A DNA stretch of 64,000 nucleotides from Pseudescherichia sp031987975 (GTDB lineage: Bacteria > Pseudomonadota > Gammaproteobacteria > Enterobacterales > Enterobacteriaceae): the NCBI RefSeq assembly GCF_031987975.1, contig NZ_DALZYX010000007.1:302251-366250 (forward strand). The letters run 5' to 3'. Positions 16,904-25,828 of this stretch are shown one piece after another (position 1 is the first letter of the stretch; every line of letters starts with the position of its first letter). The notes beneath the pieces are model-generated. The model saw nothing but the letters and a program-made list of their open reading frames with translations. It was not told the DNA's origin and made no database searches. Position numbers and translations under genes: made by a program.

Positions 16904-17717
16904 AGGCAGGCTCCTTGCCGGTTGAGTGTGAGGGGATGTTCCCGTTAGCCGGGAAGAGCAGGTCGTGAATATGGCTGGCGGCGTGCTGGAACGCCTCGCT
17001 GCCAAAGTCGTTCAGGGTAAACTGGTGACAGTTCAACTCGGCCCGCACGCGACCCGGGTGCGGAGAGAGCACCAGGATGCGGCTGCCTACCACCAGCGCC
17101 TCCTCAATGGAGTGGGTGACAAAGAGCAGGGTGAAGCGCTCCTCCTCCCACAGGGCCAGCAGTTCCTCCTGCATGGTGCGGCGGGTGAGGGCATCCAGCG
17201 CGGCGAACGGCTCATCCATCAGCAGGATGCGCGGCTTCATCGCCAGCGCCCGGGCAATCGCCACCCGCTGCTTCATGCCACCGGAGAGCATATGCGGCAT
17301 CACGTCGGCAAACTCCGCCAGCCCCACCTTGTTAAGGAAATGCAGCGCCCGATCTTTAGCCTCGGCGCGGCTGGCCTTGCGGCTCGCCAGCAGGGGAAAC
17401 ATGACGTTCTCCAGCACCGTTTTCCATGGCGGCAGCTGATCGAACTCCTGGAACACCATCATCCGCTCCGGCCCTGGCCCCTTAATCGCCGCGCCCGCCA
17501 GCGAAATCTGCCCGCCGCTGGGGGAGAGAAAGCCGCCGGCAGCCTTCAGCAGGCTCGATTTGCCGCAGCCCGACGGCCCAAGCAGAATAAAGCGGTCCCC
17601 CGGCCAGACATCAAAGCTGACGTCGTGGGTAGCACGCACCTGCCGCTCGCGGGTCCGGTATTCAATATCGACGTTGCTGACCTGCAATAGTGGTCCATCG
17701 CTGTGCTGAGTTGCCAT
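16875..17717 (-). CDS. ABC ATPase, TauB/SsuB family
   Basis: A 280-residue ATPase. Walker A GPSGCGKSS lies near residue 48, the Q-loop in VFQEFDQLPPW, the signature LSGGMKQR around 144, Walker B ILLMDEPFAALD, and the switch His in FVTHSIEEA. VFQEFDQLPPWKT is typical of the nitrate/sulfonate/taurine importer group. The C-terminal tail of about 35 residues is longer than in TauB. Confidence 0.85.
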   Translation of the reverse strand: MATQHSDGPLLQVSNVDIEYRTRERQVRATHDVSFDVWPGDRFILLGPSGCGKSSLLKAAGGFLSPSGGQISLAGAAIKGPGPERMMVFQEFDQLPPWKTVLENVMFPLLASRKASRAEAKDRALHFLNKVGLAEFADVMPHMLSGGMKQRVAIARALAMKPRILLMDEPFAALDALTRRTMQEELLALWEEERFTLLFVTHSIEEALVVGSRILVLSPHPGRVRAELNCHQFTLNDFGSEAFQHAASHIHDLLFPANGNIPSHSTGKEPAYVAAAVHPS

Positions 17718-17738
17718 CTGGGCCTCCTGTGTTGCGGC

Positions 17739-18746
17739 TTAGCTGCCTGGGTTTTCCCACGCGTCGTTAAAAAAGTAATCCTGCCATGAGCTGGCCTTGT
17801 TCTTCAGGACGCCAAGCTCATGAAGCTTCTCGGCGTAGACGCCGGTGCGCTCGGGAGAGACGGTAAAGCTGATTTCCGGATCGTTAACGATCTTCTGCAC
17901 CAGCGGCAGCGGCAGGCGCGACTTCTCTACGCGAATGTAGGTCTCGGCAGCGGCGTTTTTATCGGCGTTGATAATCTTTGCCGCCTCGCTCAGCGCCCGG
18001 TAGAACGCCTTGTAGGTTTTCGGGTTCTCATCGTGGAACTTCTGCGTGGTGTAGAGAACGTTAAAGGTGGCCTGTCCGCCCAGCACGTCATAGGAGCTGA
18101 GAATTTTGTGCACGTTGCTGTGCTCCAGGGCCTGGTACTGGAACGGCGGGCTGGAGAAGTGAGTAGTGATCTCGGAGCCACCGGCAATCAGCGCCGCGCT
18201 GGCGTCCGGATGCGGCAGGCTCACGCTGATTTTATCGAAGCGCTTGAAATCGTCGTTGCCATACAGCTTAGCGGTTTCGATCTGCAGGGTACGCGACTGG
18301 AAACCCACCCCCGCCGCCGGAACCGCAATGCGGTCCTTATCGGTGAGATCCTTAACGCTCTTCACCGCCGGATTGTTGCTGAGCAGGTAGTTGGGCATCG
18401 AACCCAGCGAGGCGATGGCCTTGACGTTCTGCCTGCCTTTGGTGCGGTCCCAGAGGGTCAGCAGCGGCGGTAGGCCCGCCGAGGCGACGTCCAGCGCGCC
18501 CGAGAGCAGCGCCTCGTTCATCCCGGTTGCGCCGGAAATGGTGCGCCATTCGACGTTAATATCCAGCCCCTCTTTTTTGCCCTCTTTTTCAATCAGCTGC
18601 TGGTCGCGCACCACGTCCAGAATTAAATAGCCGATACCAAACTGTTGGGCGATGCTGATATTCCCCTCGGCAAACGCCGACTGGCTTATTCCACCCAGCG
18701 TTGAAAGCGCCAGCGTCCAGGCAATTAAGCCATTCCGTTTATTCAT
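17739..18746 (-). CDS. Periplasmic binding protein, SsuA/TauA (NMT1-like) family
   Basis: 335 residues with a Sec signal peptide (MNKRNGLIAW to SAFA, about 26 residues). The fold follows the NMT1/THI5-like anion-binding family: IGYLILDVVRD near the N-terminus, the LSGALDVASAGLPPLL ligand loop, and helices around TFNVLYTTQKFHDENP. It is first in its operon, with the promoter in the 186-bp divergent gap to the dehydrogenase gene. Divergence from a 2-hydroxyacid dehydrogenase, right after the oxalurate genes, suggests a small carboxylate ligand, but this is conjecture. Confidence 0.8.
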   Translation of the reverse strand: MNKRNGLIAWTLALSTLGGISQSAFAEGNISIAQQFGIGYLILDVVRDQQLIEKEGKKEGLDINVEWRTISGATGMNEALLSGALDVASAGLPPLLTLWDRTKGRQNVKAIASLGSMPNYLLSNNPAVKSVKDLTDKDRIAVPAAGVGFQSRTLQIETAKLYGNDDFKRFDKISVSLPHPDASAALIAGGSEITTHFSSPPFQYQALEHSNVHKILSSYDVLGGQATFNVLYTTQKFHDENPKTYKAFYRALSEAAKIINADKNAAAETYIRVEKSRLPLPLVQKIVNDPEISFTVSPERTGVYAEKLHELGVLKNKASSWQDYFFNDAWENPGS

Positions 18747-18932
18747 GCCAAACCCCAGAGAATGTATTCATTAATAATGAACAATCATGGTCAGAGGGGC
18801 GGCGTTAAAGGAAATGATTTAACCAGAAATAGATTCCCGGAAATGAGATAAGGCAGCGGAAACGATCCCGCTATAATCGAAACTCGTTTAAATATCCTCT
18901 GGCGCTTCAGGGATAATATCGCAGGAAGATCT

Positions 18933-19946
18933 ATGCCTCTTTTTTCACATCAGCAGCTTCGCACGCTATTAAAGCAGCATCTTGTGGCCGTTAATACCGC
19001 GCCGGATATCGCGCAAAAAGTGGCGGATAGTCTTGTTGACGCCTCCTTAAAGGGGCATGATTCCCACGGCGTCACGCTGCTGCCGCGCTATATTCGCGCT
19101 ATCGTCGCCGGGGATCTTAAGCCCAACGCCCATTTAACCCAGGTCCGCGATGCCGGGCCGGTCATCTCCTTTGACGGCGGGCACGGCTTTGGCCAGCTGC
19201 TGGGGGAGCAGGCGATGGCGGCGGGCATTGCCCGGGCGCGGGAGTTTGGCGTGGCGATGGTCGGCCTTTCGAACTCTCACCATCTGGGGCGCATTGGTGC
19301 CTGGGCAGAGCAGGTTGCCGACGCCGGGCTGGTCTCGATCCACTTTGCCAACGTGGCCGCCCCCTCGGCGGTACTGCCGTTCGATGGCCTCCAGGCCCGG
19401 CTGGGCACCAACCCCTTCTGTGTCGGCGTGCCGTTGCAGGGCCGTCCGCCGGTGGTGCTCGACTTCGCCACCAGCGCCATCGCCGGGAACAAGGCCCGCG
19501 TAGCCTGGAACGAGGGTCGCCCGGTGCCGGAAGGGTGCATCGTCGATGCCAGCGGCCAGCCAACCACCGATCCGGCGGTACTGATGACCGAGCCGCGCGG
19601 CGCGCTGCTGCCCTTTGGCGGCCATAAGGGGGCCGGGCTGTCGTTGATATGCAGCCTGCTTGGCGCGGCGCTGACCGGCGGCGAGACCGAGAGCCATGAC
19701 ATTTCTCCCCGGGCGGGCATCATTAACAATATGCTGTCGATTATCTTCGACCCCGAGCGGCTGGGAGCGGGAGAAAACTATAAGCAGGCGCTGCTGGCGC
19801 AGGTGGACTGGGTCCGTACCGGACAGGGTGGCCGCGACGTGCAGATCCCCGGCGAGCCGGAGCTGCGGGCCTATGCCCGCCGACTGGAGGAGGGGATCGC
19901 GATCGATGCGGTGAGCTGGCAAGAGTTTGAGGCGTTAAGCCAGTAA
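18933..19946 (+). CDS. Ldh2/YbiC-family NAD(P)-dependent 2-hydroxyacid dehydrogenase
   Basis: A 337-residue enzyme of the malate/L-lactate dehydrogenase family (AllD, YbiC/HcxB, Mdh2). Family landmarks are GHDSHGVTLLPRY, SNSHHLGRIG, LGTNPFCVGVP, DFATSAIAGNKARVA and GHKGAGL. The block VPEGCIVDASGQPTTDPAVL closely resembles E. coli YbiC (hydroxycarboxylate dehydrogenase B), which fits better than ureidoglycolate dehydrogenase AllD. Because the neighbouring hpx pathway passes through C2 acids, a role in 2-hydroxyacid oxidation is plausible. It is divergent from the ABC operon. Confidence 0.78.
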   Translation: MPLFSHQQLRTLLKQHLVAVNTAPDIAQKVADSLVDASLKGHDSHGVTLLPRYIRAIVAGDLKPNAHLTQVRDAGPVISFDGGHGFGQLLGEQAMAAGIARAREFGVAMVGLSNSHHLGRIGAWAEQVADAGLVSIHFANVAAPSAVLPFDGLQARLGTNPFCVGVPLQGRPPVVLDFATSAIAGNKARVAWNEGRPVPEGCIVDASGQPTTDPAVLMTEPRGALLPFGGHKGAGLSLICSLLGAALTGGETESHDISPRAGIINNMLSIIFDPERLGAGENYKQALLAQVDWVRTGQGGRDVQIPGEPELRAYARRLEEGIAIDAVSWQEFEALSQ

Positions 19947-19974
19947 CTCCTTGTGCTAGTGAATTAAGGCTGTA

Positions 19975-20157
19975 TTAATTGCTGGGCTTCTTACGATCCA
20001 TCAATGTCATGACAGCCCCGAAAAAACAGCTGATAAGTAAAAGCCAGGTAACGGTGCTATCCATATCGCCGCTTAAGGCGAATATTGACGATAAAATAAA
20101 GTAGAATGGTCCCGTCTTATCCAAAAACCGCAGGATAAAAGATGTTAATTTTTTCAT
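19975..20157 (-). CDS. 60-residue two-helix membrane protein, candidate microcin immunity protein
   Basis: A small ORF beginning MKKLTSFILRFLDKTG with two hydrophobic stretches (about residues 17-30 and 35-53) and a charged DRKKPSN tail. AAGG lies 8 nt before the ATG. It is 51 bp downstream of the exporter gene on the same strand, as the last gene of the microcin export operon. Class IIb microcin immunity proteins are similarly small membrane proteins, but I see no residue-level similarity that proves it. It could equally be an unrelated membrane peptide. Confidence 0.5.
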   Translation of the reverse strand: MKKLTSFILRFLDKTGPFYFILSSIFALSGDMDSTVTWLLLISCFFGAVMTLMDRKKPSN

Positions 20158-20208
20158 TAAGTTACCTTGCCATTAAATGGGGTCATTCCGTGCGCGGTTA
20201 ACTTCTGT

Positions 20209-22305
20209 CTATAAGGAAATAATACGATCGACGGTTCTTATCGTTGTCTCTCGATGGGCAATAATCACGCGGGTAATATTGAGTCTTTTGATCGCGCCGT
20301 TGACGAAGCGTTCACTCTCGGTATCAAGAGAGCTGGTTGCCTCATCCATAAACAGGATGCCCGGCTTTCGGTATAGCGCCCGGGCAATAAAAATGCGCTG
20401 CTTTTGGCCGCCGGAAAGCCCTTCCCCCAGCTCGCCAATCAGGGTTTCATAGCCCATCGGCATCTTCATAATCACGTCGTGGATATAGCTGGCTTTGGCA
20501 CACTCTATCATCCAGCCTTCATCCATCTCTTCAACAAAACCGCAGATGTTTTCCCGGATTGAACCCGAAAAAAGACGATCGTCCTGCATTACGCAGGCGA
20601 TCATCTTATGGAAGTTATTGACCCCCAGCTGCTGAATATCGCTACCGTTTACCTTCACTTTGCCGCTGTCAGGCGCAAACAAGCCGCATAGCACTTTCAT
20701 GAGGGTGGTTTTGCCGCTGCCCGAGGCGCCCACAATTGCCACGCTCTCTCCTGGCGCAATGGCAAGATTCAGATCGCTAAATACCGGTGTCGACTGGCTG
20801 TCATAGCTATAGCTCAGCTGCTCCGTCGATAGCGCGGCAGGTTGCATGCGGGCAACAATAGGCAGCTCCGGTTTTTTTGCCTCCCGCTCGTGAAGGGCGA
20901 TGTCGGCGATACGCTCGTTATGCAGGCTCATCATGCGTAGCTGTAACAGGAAGTTGGTAAGGGAGCCAACCCGCTCGGAGAACTGACCGCGAAAGGATCC
21001 GAATGCCACAAACATGCCGAGGGTCATCTGGTTATCAATCACAAGGCTGGTCCCGAGCCAGAGGATCACGACCTGATCGCAGGCGGCAACGAAGGTGTTG
21101 ATGCCGCTAAAGAGCAGATCCATTTTAGTGATTTTGATCGCTGAATTAATGGCGTCAATTTTCAGGTTTAGCCAGTGCGTACCCCGGCGCTCGGCCATAC
21201 CCTGGGTTTTCACCGTGGCGATGCCGTACAGCGTCTCCATAAAATAGGAGCTGGCGCGCGCGCCTCTGACCAGTGTCTCTTCTGATAGCTGTCGGTAATA
21301 GCTATAGGTCAGCAAGCGCATCAGGACATAAATCGTGGTGAATCCCAGCACTATCCAGGTCAGGTAGCCGCCATAAAGCACCATCATCACCGTCACCCCG
21401 ACAACCATAATGCTATCCATAATGGCACCGACCACGCTGGTGGTGAAGGTCGTACGCAGCGTATCCAGTGAGCTAAAGCGGGACTGGATATCGCCCAGTT
21501 TGCGTCTCTCAAAATACCCCAGCGGTAGTCTGAGCAGATGGTTAAACAGGCCGGACTGCCACTGCACGTTGATGAGGGTGCCCATCACCAGCGATGACCA
21601 TGCTCGCACCATGCTGACGGCAGCGCGCAGCAGAATAAAGAACATCAGGCCAAAACAGATAAGCGTGAGGAGACCCCGATCCCCTGCCGGGATGGCATGG
21701 TCCATAACCAGCTGCGTGCCTATCGGCATCACCAGGTTAATCGCTTCAATTACCAGAGAAAGACAGAATATTTTCCCCAACGTGCTTTTAATGCCGTGGA
21801 TACTGCCGATCAGCGTCCGCAGGCTGATCCGGTTTTGCACCGTCTCGGCGGTAAACTCGCTGCCCGGCCAGGCTTCCAGCGCTACGCCGGTAAAGGCGCT
21901 CGACATCTCCGCCAGGCTTACCGTCCTGCGCCCTCGGGCCGGATCGTGCAGGACAAAGCGGTTGTGCTTGACGCTGGTCAGCACCACAAAATGATTAAAG
22001 TCCCAGTGCAGAATGCAGGGAGTCTTCAGGGTGGCAAGCTCTTCAAGGTCAAGCGAGAGGGCGCGCGTCTGCATACCCAGCTGCGCCGCCATGTCGTTGA
22101 TCCCAGCTAAAGTGGTGCCGCGGGCGGAGAGGTTAAACTGGCGGCGTAACGATATCAGATCGATGCTTTTACCATAGTACCCACCGATCATTGCCAGGCA
22201 GGCCAGCCCACACTCCGACGACTCGGTTTGATGAATAACAGGCACCTGCCGACGCAGGCGCATATCAAGCTGGTTGAGCAAGGATTTAAAGCCGCCGTTA
22301 ATCAT
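20209..22305 (-). CDS. mceG: Microcin ABC exporter with C39 leader peptidase (MchF/MceG-like)
   Basis: A 698-residue peptidase-containing ABC transporter. The N-terminal C39 domain has the catalytic Cys32 (ECGLACLAM), His105 (FNHFVVLT) and Asp121 (HDPARG), so it should cut double-glycine-type leaders. A six-helix membrane domain (about 160-440) follows, then an ABC domain with GASGSGKTT, LSGGQKQR and GILFMDEATSSLD. Length equals the 698-residue MchF class. It overlaps mceH by 8 bp. With MceH and TolC it would secrete a class IIb microcin. An intact peptidase implies that a leader-bearing substrate exists or existed. Confidence 0.9.
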   Translation of the reverse strand: MINGGFKSLLNQLDMRLRRQVPVIHQTESSECGLACLAMIGGYYGKSIDLISLRRQFNLSARGTTLAGINDMAAQLGMQTRALSLDLEELATLKTPCILHWDFNHFVVLTSVKHNRFVLHDPARGRRTVSLAEMSSAFTGVALEAWPGSEFTAETVQNRISLRTLIGSIHGIKSTLGKIFCLSLVIEAINLVMPIGTQLVMDHAIPAGDRGLLTLICFGLMFFILLRAAVSMVRAWSSLVMGTLINVQWQSGLFNHLLRLPLGYFERRKLGDIQSRFSSLDTLRTTFTTSVVGAIMDSIMVVGVTVMMVLYGGYLTWIVLGFTTIYVLMRLLTYSYYRQLSEETLVRGARASSYFMETLYGIATVKTQGMAERRGTHWLNLKIDAINSAIKITKMDLLFSGINTFVAACDQVVILWLGTSLVIDNQMTLGMFVAFGSFRGQFSERVGSLTNFLLQLRMMSLHNERIADIALHEREAKKPELPIVARMQPAALSTEQLSYSYDSQSTPVFSDLNLAIAPGESVAIVGASGSGKTTLMKVLCGLFAPDSGKVKVNGSDIQQLGVNNFHKMIACVMQDDRLFSGSIRENICGFVEEMDEGWMIECAKASYIHDVIMKMPMGYETLIGELGEGLSGGQKQRIFIARALYRKPGILFMDEATSSLDTESERFVNGAIKRLNITRVIIAHRETTIRTVDRIISL

Positions 22306-23569
22306 TTACGGGTCCCGTGGCGCTGTGCTTCATGTCATAGAAGGGCGACAGCATCCATTGATAAACCTGTCGTTTTTCCAGGAAAAGGGTGCTCTGTGCT
22401 TTCATCCCGTTTTCCAGAGGAAGTGATTTCCCGTCGTAGGCAATGGCCTGCTTTTCAGGTTTGACGATCGCTTTGTACCAGGGAGTGGATGCCCCCTGGA
22501 GAGCGGGCGCGCCCTGATAGGTCTGCATCTCCTGAGGCGAGGCCGGGGTTCTGGAGACCGTCGTCACCCTGGCGGAAAACTGCCCAAACTTTTCTGCGGG
22601 GAAGGCCTCGTAACGCACATTGACCTTATCGCCCTCCGTGATGTAAGGAACCGCATCATTAGGCACCCACAGCACCAAATAATAGCTCTCAATATGTTGC
22701 GGAATAATTTGTAGCAGGCTGTCACCGACGTTCACCATCTGCCCAACGGTGACGCTCATTGAATCGATCCTGCCGTCAGAGAGGGCGCGAACAACGATCT
22801 CGCCATCCATGTCGGTATTGATCAGCTCTTTTTGCAGCTCGTAGCGCTGCAGCTCCATCTGATAGATACGGTTGTCAAAGTCGGCGGCCTGGGTCTGGAT
22901 CTGACTCGCAAGGCTGGTTATCTGCAGGGCGTTTTGTTCGTTCTGTCCGCTCAGGCTCAGCAGGTTATTTTGCTGCTGGTAGTAGAGCACCACCTGGTTA
23001 GTCAGCTGATCCTTATTAATTAGCCCCCTGGCCTGATAGTGGCGATAGCTGTCCATATTATCTTTCATCAGTTTTATTCCCTCTTCCGCGCGGCGGATAA
23101 TATCCGACGAGCGCGTAAAGGCATCGCTGTACTGCGCGCGCTGGGTTTGCAGCGTCGCAAGCGTAGTTTTCTTACTCTCTTCCAGCCGCGTAATAATGCT
23201 GGCAATACGCTCCAGCTGGCTTTCAATATCTTTGCGGTGATTGTCGCTGACAATGCCGCTCCGGGTGCTTTTGCTGACGTCAATAAGGTAGATGGGATCG
23301 CCTTTCTTAACGTCCTGCCCCTTAACCGCGAACTGTTTGACCACGAATCCCTGAACGCTGGCGTAGACGTTGACCGCCCTGGGCCAGGTAGTGACCTCAC
23401 CGCTGACGTTAACGCGGCGCGTATAGGTGCCTGCAATCACAAAGGAGAGAAAAGCGATAATAAAAAATGCAGCGCCTGCGGCCGTTAGCCAGAGAGGAAT
23501 GCCGGGCAGCAAAATCGCGCGCCCCCGCCATTTCATCTTTTGATTGTCTATCGCATCCTGACGAAACAA
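22298..23569 (-). CDS. mceH: Microcin export membrane-fusion protein (MchE/MceH-like, HlyD family)
   Basis: A 423-residue HlyD/CvaA-type adaptor. A short cytoplasmic N-terminus and one transmembrane helix (about 20-47, IPLWLTAAGAAFFIIAF) precede a periplasmic lipoyl domain, a long coiled-coil hairpin (about 130-250, with ESQLERIASIITRLEES) and a beta-barrel region. It bridges the inner-membrane exporter and TolC. It starts 21 bp after mceI and overlaps mceG, as in the known H47 and E492 clusters. Confidence 0.9.
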   Translation of the reverse strand: MFRQDAIDNQKMKWRGRAILLPGIPLWLTAAGAAFFIIAFLSFVIAGTYTRRVNVSGEVTTWPRAVNVYASVQGFVVKQFAVKGQDVKKGDPIYLIDVSKSTRSGIVSDNHRKDIESQLERIASIITRLEESKKTTLATLQTQRAQYSDAFTRSSDIIRRAEEGIKLMKDNMDSYRHYQARGLINKDQLTNQVVLYYQQQNNLLSLSGQNEQNALQITSLASQIQTQAADFDNRIYQMELQRYELQKELINTDMDGEIVVRALSDGRIDSMSVTVGQMVNVGDSLLQIIPQHIESYYLVLWVPNDAVPYITEGDKVNVRYEAFPAEKFGQFSARVTTVSRTPASPQEMQTYQGAPALQGASTPWYKAIVKPEKQAIAYDGKSLPLENGMKAQSTLFLEKRQVYQWMLSPFYDMKHSATGPVND

Positions 23570-23590
23570 AATCGACGTCCTTAATAAGTT

Positions 23591-24037
23591 CTATTGCGCG
23601 ATCGCGCCCAGCGTCATAATTCGCTTTCTGCGGCTCAGCCAGCGAGCCTCCCCCTGGCCCCAGGGGCGGATTTGCTCCAGATAGTGCATAATTGTCCGGC
23701 CAAAGCCAGGCTGGCAGCAGAAATCAAGGATCCAGATCCTGCCATCCTCATTCCACTCAGAGGGGTGCAGCCGAAATTGCGGATCGTTTAGCAGCCGGGC
23801 TTCGGTATCCGCTTCCAGATAGGCCCAGGTTACGTAGGCTAACGGCTGCCCGCGCCGGTCAAAGAGAAACTTAATCTGTCTGTGCTGAATAGCGAACTCG
23901 GTCCAGTACTGAAGGCTCAGGACCGGGTAGAGGCTGTAGTTACGGTTGTAGAGCATGCAGCTTACGGCAAAGCCCACCTGTTCGTGGGCTGACCACGCCT
24001 GTTGGCCGTTTACCGTTTCCCTGATTTGTGATGTCAT
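23591..24037 (-). CDS. mceI: HlyC-like acyltransferase-family protein (MchD/MceI-like)
   Basis: A 148-residue member of the toxin-activating acyltransferase family; AYVTWAYLEADTEARLL and WILDFCCQPGFG match the conserved HlyC blocks, including the Asp of the second. In the MccE492 system MceI works with MceJ to attach the glucosylated enterobactin to the C-terminal Ser of the microcin. The HlyC catalytic His region reads MLYNRNYSLYP here, without an obvious His at that spot; whether MceI proteins share this is not something I can verify. It overlaps mceJ by ATGA. Confidence 0.85.
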   Translation of the reverse strand: MTSQIRETVNGQQAWSAHEQVGFAVSCMLYNRNYSLYPVLSLQYWTEFAIQHRQIKFLFDRRGQPLAYVTWAYLEADTEARLLNDPQFRLHPSEWNEDGRIWILDFCCQPGFGRTIMHYLEQIRPWGQGEARWLSRRKRIMTLGAIAQ

Positions 24038-25590
24038 TTGCGCTCTCCACGCTCGCTCTGCTGCGGACGGCCTAACACATCGCAGGCAAACGCCTGCATT
24101 CGCTCCCCCATCTCAAACAGGGCTTTTCGCAAGGAGGGAGGATCCCCAGCGTGGGTATCCAGCAGCTCGGCAATGTCCTTAAACATTCGCGCCTTTCCTA
24201 ACGAGCCTCTGGGCTGGAGTTTCAGGCGGGCCTGCTGCTCCATACCTGCCAGCGTAAAGGCCACCTCCCTTCCTTGAGATCGACACTGCTCTACCAGCCA
24301 GCGTGATGCTTCGGTAAAAAGTCGCTGCGTTGCAATAAAATGGGGATCGCGCATCAGATCCTCACTGCCTGCCATGGTCTCGCCCTGGCTCTGGCGGATC
24401 AAAACCACGGCCAGCCGCGTTAGCGGTGAATGGGATGGCATACTGTCTGATGAACAATAGAGCGTGGCGCGGCGGCGGCTTAGCAGCGTCATAAAGCTAT
24501 CTACCAGCCGGGTCAACGGCTGAGGTAACGCCTGTGATGCCAGCATCTCCGCAGGGAAACCCAGCAGATCGAGATAGCAACGGTAGCAGGCGTTATGAAA
24601 GGTGTGCATAAAAACCTCTTCCACCTGCTGCCGGGCTGCCTGGGTAAAGGCGGCATCAAACATATACTTACCAAGGTAAAGACAGAGATCCGCCACGCTT
24701 TGTTGCAGCAGCCCCGGCTCGTTCATCAACTCTGTCAGCCTGAAACGGTAATCAAAGCTGTCACGAAAGTCGCCTGGGAACAGACTGCTTAAGCCATTGA
24801 AGTCCAGCAGCCTGCCGTCCATCGCCACGTTTGATGGCGAGGTAGTAACCCGTAAAAAACGGGTGCGGCAAAATGCCATCTGCCACGCCTGGCGACGAGC
24901 CATTTCGCATAGCCCTTCAATAACGTAGCGCCGGGGATCCCGGCTGGCCTCGGCGCTAAACCCCCCGGGCGGAGCGGGCAGCGTTTTGGGCAGGATCTGA
25001 ATTGCGGCTTTCACCCGCACGGCGTCATGGATCAGCTGAGTAGCATAGCAAGGCTGCGGACGAAAGTAGGGCGCGCGTTCAAAGTGGGCTGGACGCACCA
25101 CTGGCTCACGCACCAGTAAGGCTCGGCGTAATGGCCCCCCGGCACGTTTAAACGCCAGCTCAATGAAGCTGTCGGTCAATAAAACGGCTCGCGCCCTGAC
25201 CGCGCCATAGGGTAAAACCTTCGCCAGCGCCTCGCCCCAGAAGGCTTCATAAATGGCATCGCTGGCGGTCAGTGCACCGTTGGAGTGAATGGGATCTGAT
25301 CCTTCGCCTACCAGAGGGTTAGCGCCTATGCCCTTGATCTGATAGCGCCCGTTAAAGCCGCAGCGTGCTCCGCCCCCGTTACGCTGGATACCGCTGCCAC
25401 CATAGCGCTCGGCGTGAAACAGGCAGGTCGGGGTACTCCCCTCGGGATCGATCAGATAGCTACAGGCACGGCGCAGTGCTTCCTCATCATCAACGTCCGG
25501 GGCGCTCCAGATCAACGAGGAGGCAACCTGCCGGGCCTCAAACGGGACCAGGTTATCGGTAAGATCGGCAAGGGAGGCAGAATAGCTCAT
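24034..25590 (-). CDS. mceJ: Siderophore-microcin attachment protein (MchC/MceJ-like)
   Basis: A 518-residue protein of the MchC/MceJ family, found only in class IIb microcin clusters and needed with MceI for joining salmochelin-type siderophore to the peptide. Recognisable stretches include FHAERYGGSGIQRNGGGARCG near residue 58 and KGIGANPLVG. The ATG at 25590 is preferred over the adjacent GTG; length then agrees with MchC. It is the first large gene of the minus-strand operon mceJ-I-H-G and lies 77 bp downstream of a 42-codon ORF that follows a Fur box. Confidence 0.88.
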   Translation of the reverse strand: MSYSASLADLTDNLVPFEARQVASSLIWSAPDVDDEEALRRACSYLIDPEGSTPTCLFHAERYGGSGIQRNGGGARCGFNGRYQIKGIGANPLVGEGSDPIHSNGALTASDAIYEAFWGEALAKVLPYGAVRARAVLLTDSFIELAFKRAGGPLRRALLVREPVVRPAHFERAPYFRPQPCYATQLIHDAVRVKAAIQILPKTLPAPPGGFSAEASRDPRRYVIEGLCEMARRQAWQMAFCRTRFLRVTTSPSNVAMDGRLLDFNGLSSLFPGDFRDSFDYRFRLTELMNEPGLLQQSVADLCLYLGKYMFDAAFTQAARQQVEEVFMHTFHNACYRCYLDLLGFPAEMLASQALPQPLTRLVDSFMTLLSRRRATLYCSSDSMPSHSPLTRLAVVLIRQSQGETMAGSEDLMRDPHFIATQRLFTEASRWLVEQCRSQGREVAFTLAGMEQQARLKLQPRGSLGKARMFKDIAELLDTHAGDPPSLRKALFEMGERMQAFACDVLGRPQQSERGERK

Positions 25591-25667
25591 CACATTATAT
25601 TCCGGATTATTTTATACGCTGTTTTAAATTGCCATTGGTTGTCACGCTTAAGTAAAAAGCGTAAAGA

Positions 25668-25796
25668 TCAAAACATGAGTAGAGCATATTCCAGCAGTGC
25701 GCTTGCCATAATTAACGCTGCAACTTCAGTGGGGAAGGGGAGAGGTTTTTCATTATTTTGATATTCCATATCTTCATTGCCAGTAAGAGGTTCCAT
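25668..25796 (-). CDS. 42-residue ORF at the head of the microcin operon (mchX/mceX position)
   Basis: The ORF starts MEPLTGNEDMEYQNNEKPLP and ends with a hydrophobic helix (ALIMASALLEYALLMF). GTAGGG lies about 6 nt before the ATG, and a Fur box begins 14 bp upstream. It has no double-glycine motif and no Ser-rich C-terminus, so it is not a class IIb microcin precursor. In the H47 cluster a short ORF (mchX) occupies the operon's first position; this ORF is in the same place, though I cannot confirm homology. The 28-codon ORF on the opposite strand is far less supported. Confidence 0.6.
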   Translation of the reverse strand: MEPLTGNEDMEYQNNEKPLPFPTEVAALIMASALLEYALLMF

Positions 25797-25809
25797 TTTT
25801 ACCCTACAA

Positions 25810-25828
25810 GAGAATGATTCTTATTATG
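25810..25828. promoter_or_regulatory. Fur box of the microcin operon
   Basis: GAGAATGATTCTTATTATG matches the 19-bp Fur consensus (GATAATGATAATCATTATC) at 14 of 19 positions. It lies just upstream of the 42-codon ORF and mceJ on the minus strand, as expected for iron-repressed siderophore-microcin genes. Confidence 0.75.

Noticed and set aside
25674..25760. 28-codon plus-strand ORF opposite the 42-codon microcin-operon ORF, with a Ser/Ala-rich start that could suggest a small microcin
   Set aside because: No ribosome site, no double-glycine leader, and it is antisense to a better supported ORF that has both a Fur box and a ribosome site.
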